Assembly: GCA_018812385.1 (NCBI GenBank)
Contig: JAHJDU010000536.1
Location: forward strand, 1 to 15,047
DNA: 15,047 bases
Direction: 5' to 3'
Source of the DNA: Pseudomonadota bacterium
GTDB taxonomy: Bacteria; Desulfobacterota; Desulfobacteria; Desulfobacterales; Desulfobacteraceae
Both the position numbers and the translations under genes were made by a program. Shown here in pieces: positions 15,003 through 15,047 of this stretch (position 1 is its first letter; each line of letters begins with the position of its first letter). The notes beneath the pieces are model-generated. The model made no database searches, was not told the DNA's origin, and saw only the letters and a program-made list of their open reading frames with translations.

Positions 15003-15047
15003 ATGAGCAAGAATAAACATCGACTGATAAATCTTGTCAAAAAACAT
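15003..15047 (+). CDS. Start of an unidentified gene, cut by window end
   Basis: ATG at 15003 is preceded by AAGGA with a five-base spacer and stays open to the last base, giving MSKNKHRLINLVKKH. Fifteen codons are too few to name the product. It lies 33 bp after the tRNA and may be co-transcribed with it. Confidence 0.4.
   Translation, partial: MSKNKHRLINLVKKH

Overview
The window looks like a chromosomal piece of an anaerobic, sulfate-reducing-type member of the Desulfobacterota (Desulfobacteraceae-like). This is inferred from a mercury-methylation hgcAB pair, an aldehyde:ferredoxin oxidoreductase-family gene, a branched-chain-type ABC importer coupled to an acyl-CoA synthetase, and moderately AT-rich DNA with TTG/ATG starts and AGGA-type ribosome binding sites. 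No rRNA or phylogenetic marker fixes the genus.

Layout. Bases 2-3145 (+): the 3' part of a GAF-domain protein gene, then hgcA (corrinoid membrane protein) and hgcB (2x[4Fe-4S] ferredoxin). The key observation is that hgcB has an in-frame TGA exactly at codon 73, where the family has a strictly conserved cysteine. The frame continues after it with family-typical sequence, and a fdhF-like SECIS hairpin (7-bp perfect stem, GGTC loop) sits 21 nt from the TGA. The real product is therefore most likely a 96-residue selenoprotein HgcB with Sec73, not a 72-residue ferredoxin. A GC-rich palindromic block covers the 3' end of hgcB and the spacer.

Bases 3204-4430 (-): a diadenylate cyclase of the CdaA type carrying its own YbbR-like domain, convergent with hgcAB. 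Bases 4431-4957: a heptamer tandem repeat, then a solitary higA-type antitoxin gene with a palindromic operator over a promoter that implies a leaderless mRNA. Bases 5020-8000 (+): an AOR-family tungsten/molybdenum oxidoreductase gene overlapping a class II aldolase-fold gene with an unassigned ~200-residue N-terminal extension.

Bases 14661-8081 (-): a six-gene operon livM-livH-livK-livG-livF followed by an AMP-forming long-chain-type acyl-CoA synthetase. It reads as import of a carboxylic or amino acid substrate followed, if the ligase acts on the imported compound, by CoA activation. Bases 14894-14969 (+): tRNA-Thr(CGT) with encoded CCA and its own promoter, followed by the first 15 codons of a further gene cut by the window end.

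Working together: hgcA transfers a methyl group from its corrinoid to Hg(II), and HgcB supplies electrons and probably handles Hg. A selenol at position 73 would place one of the strongest known mercury ligands at a site where other methylators have a thiol.
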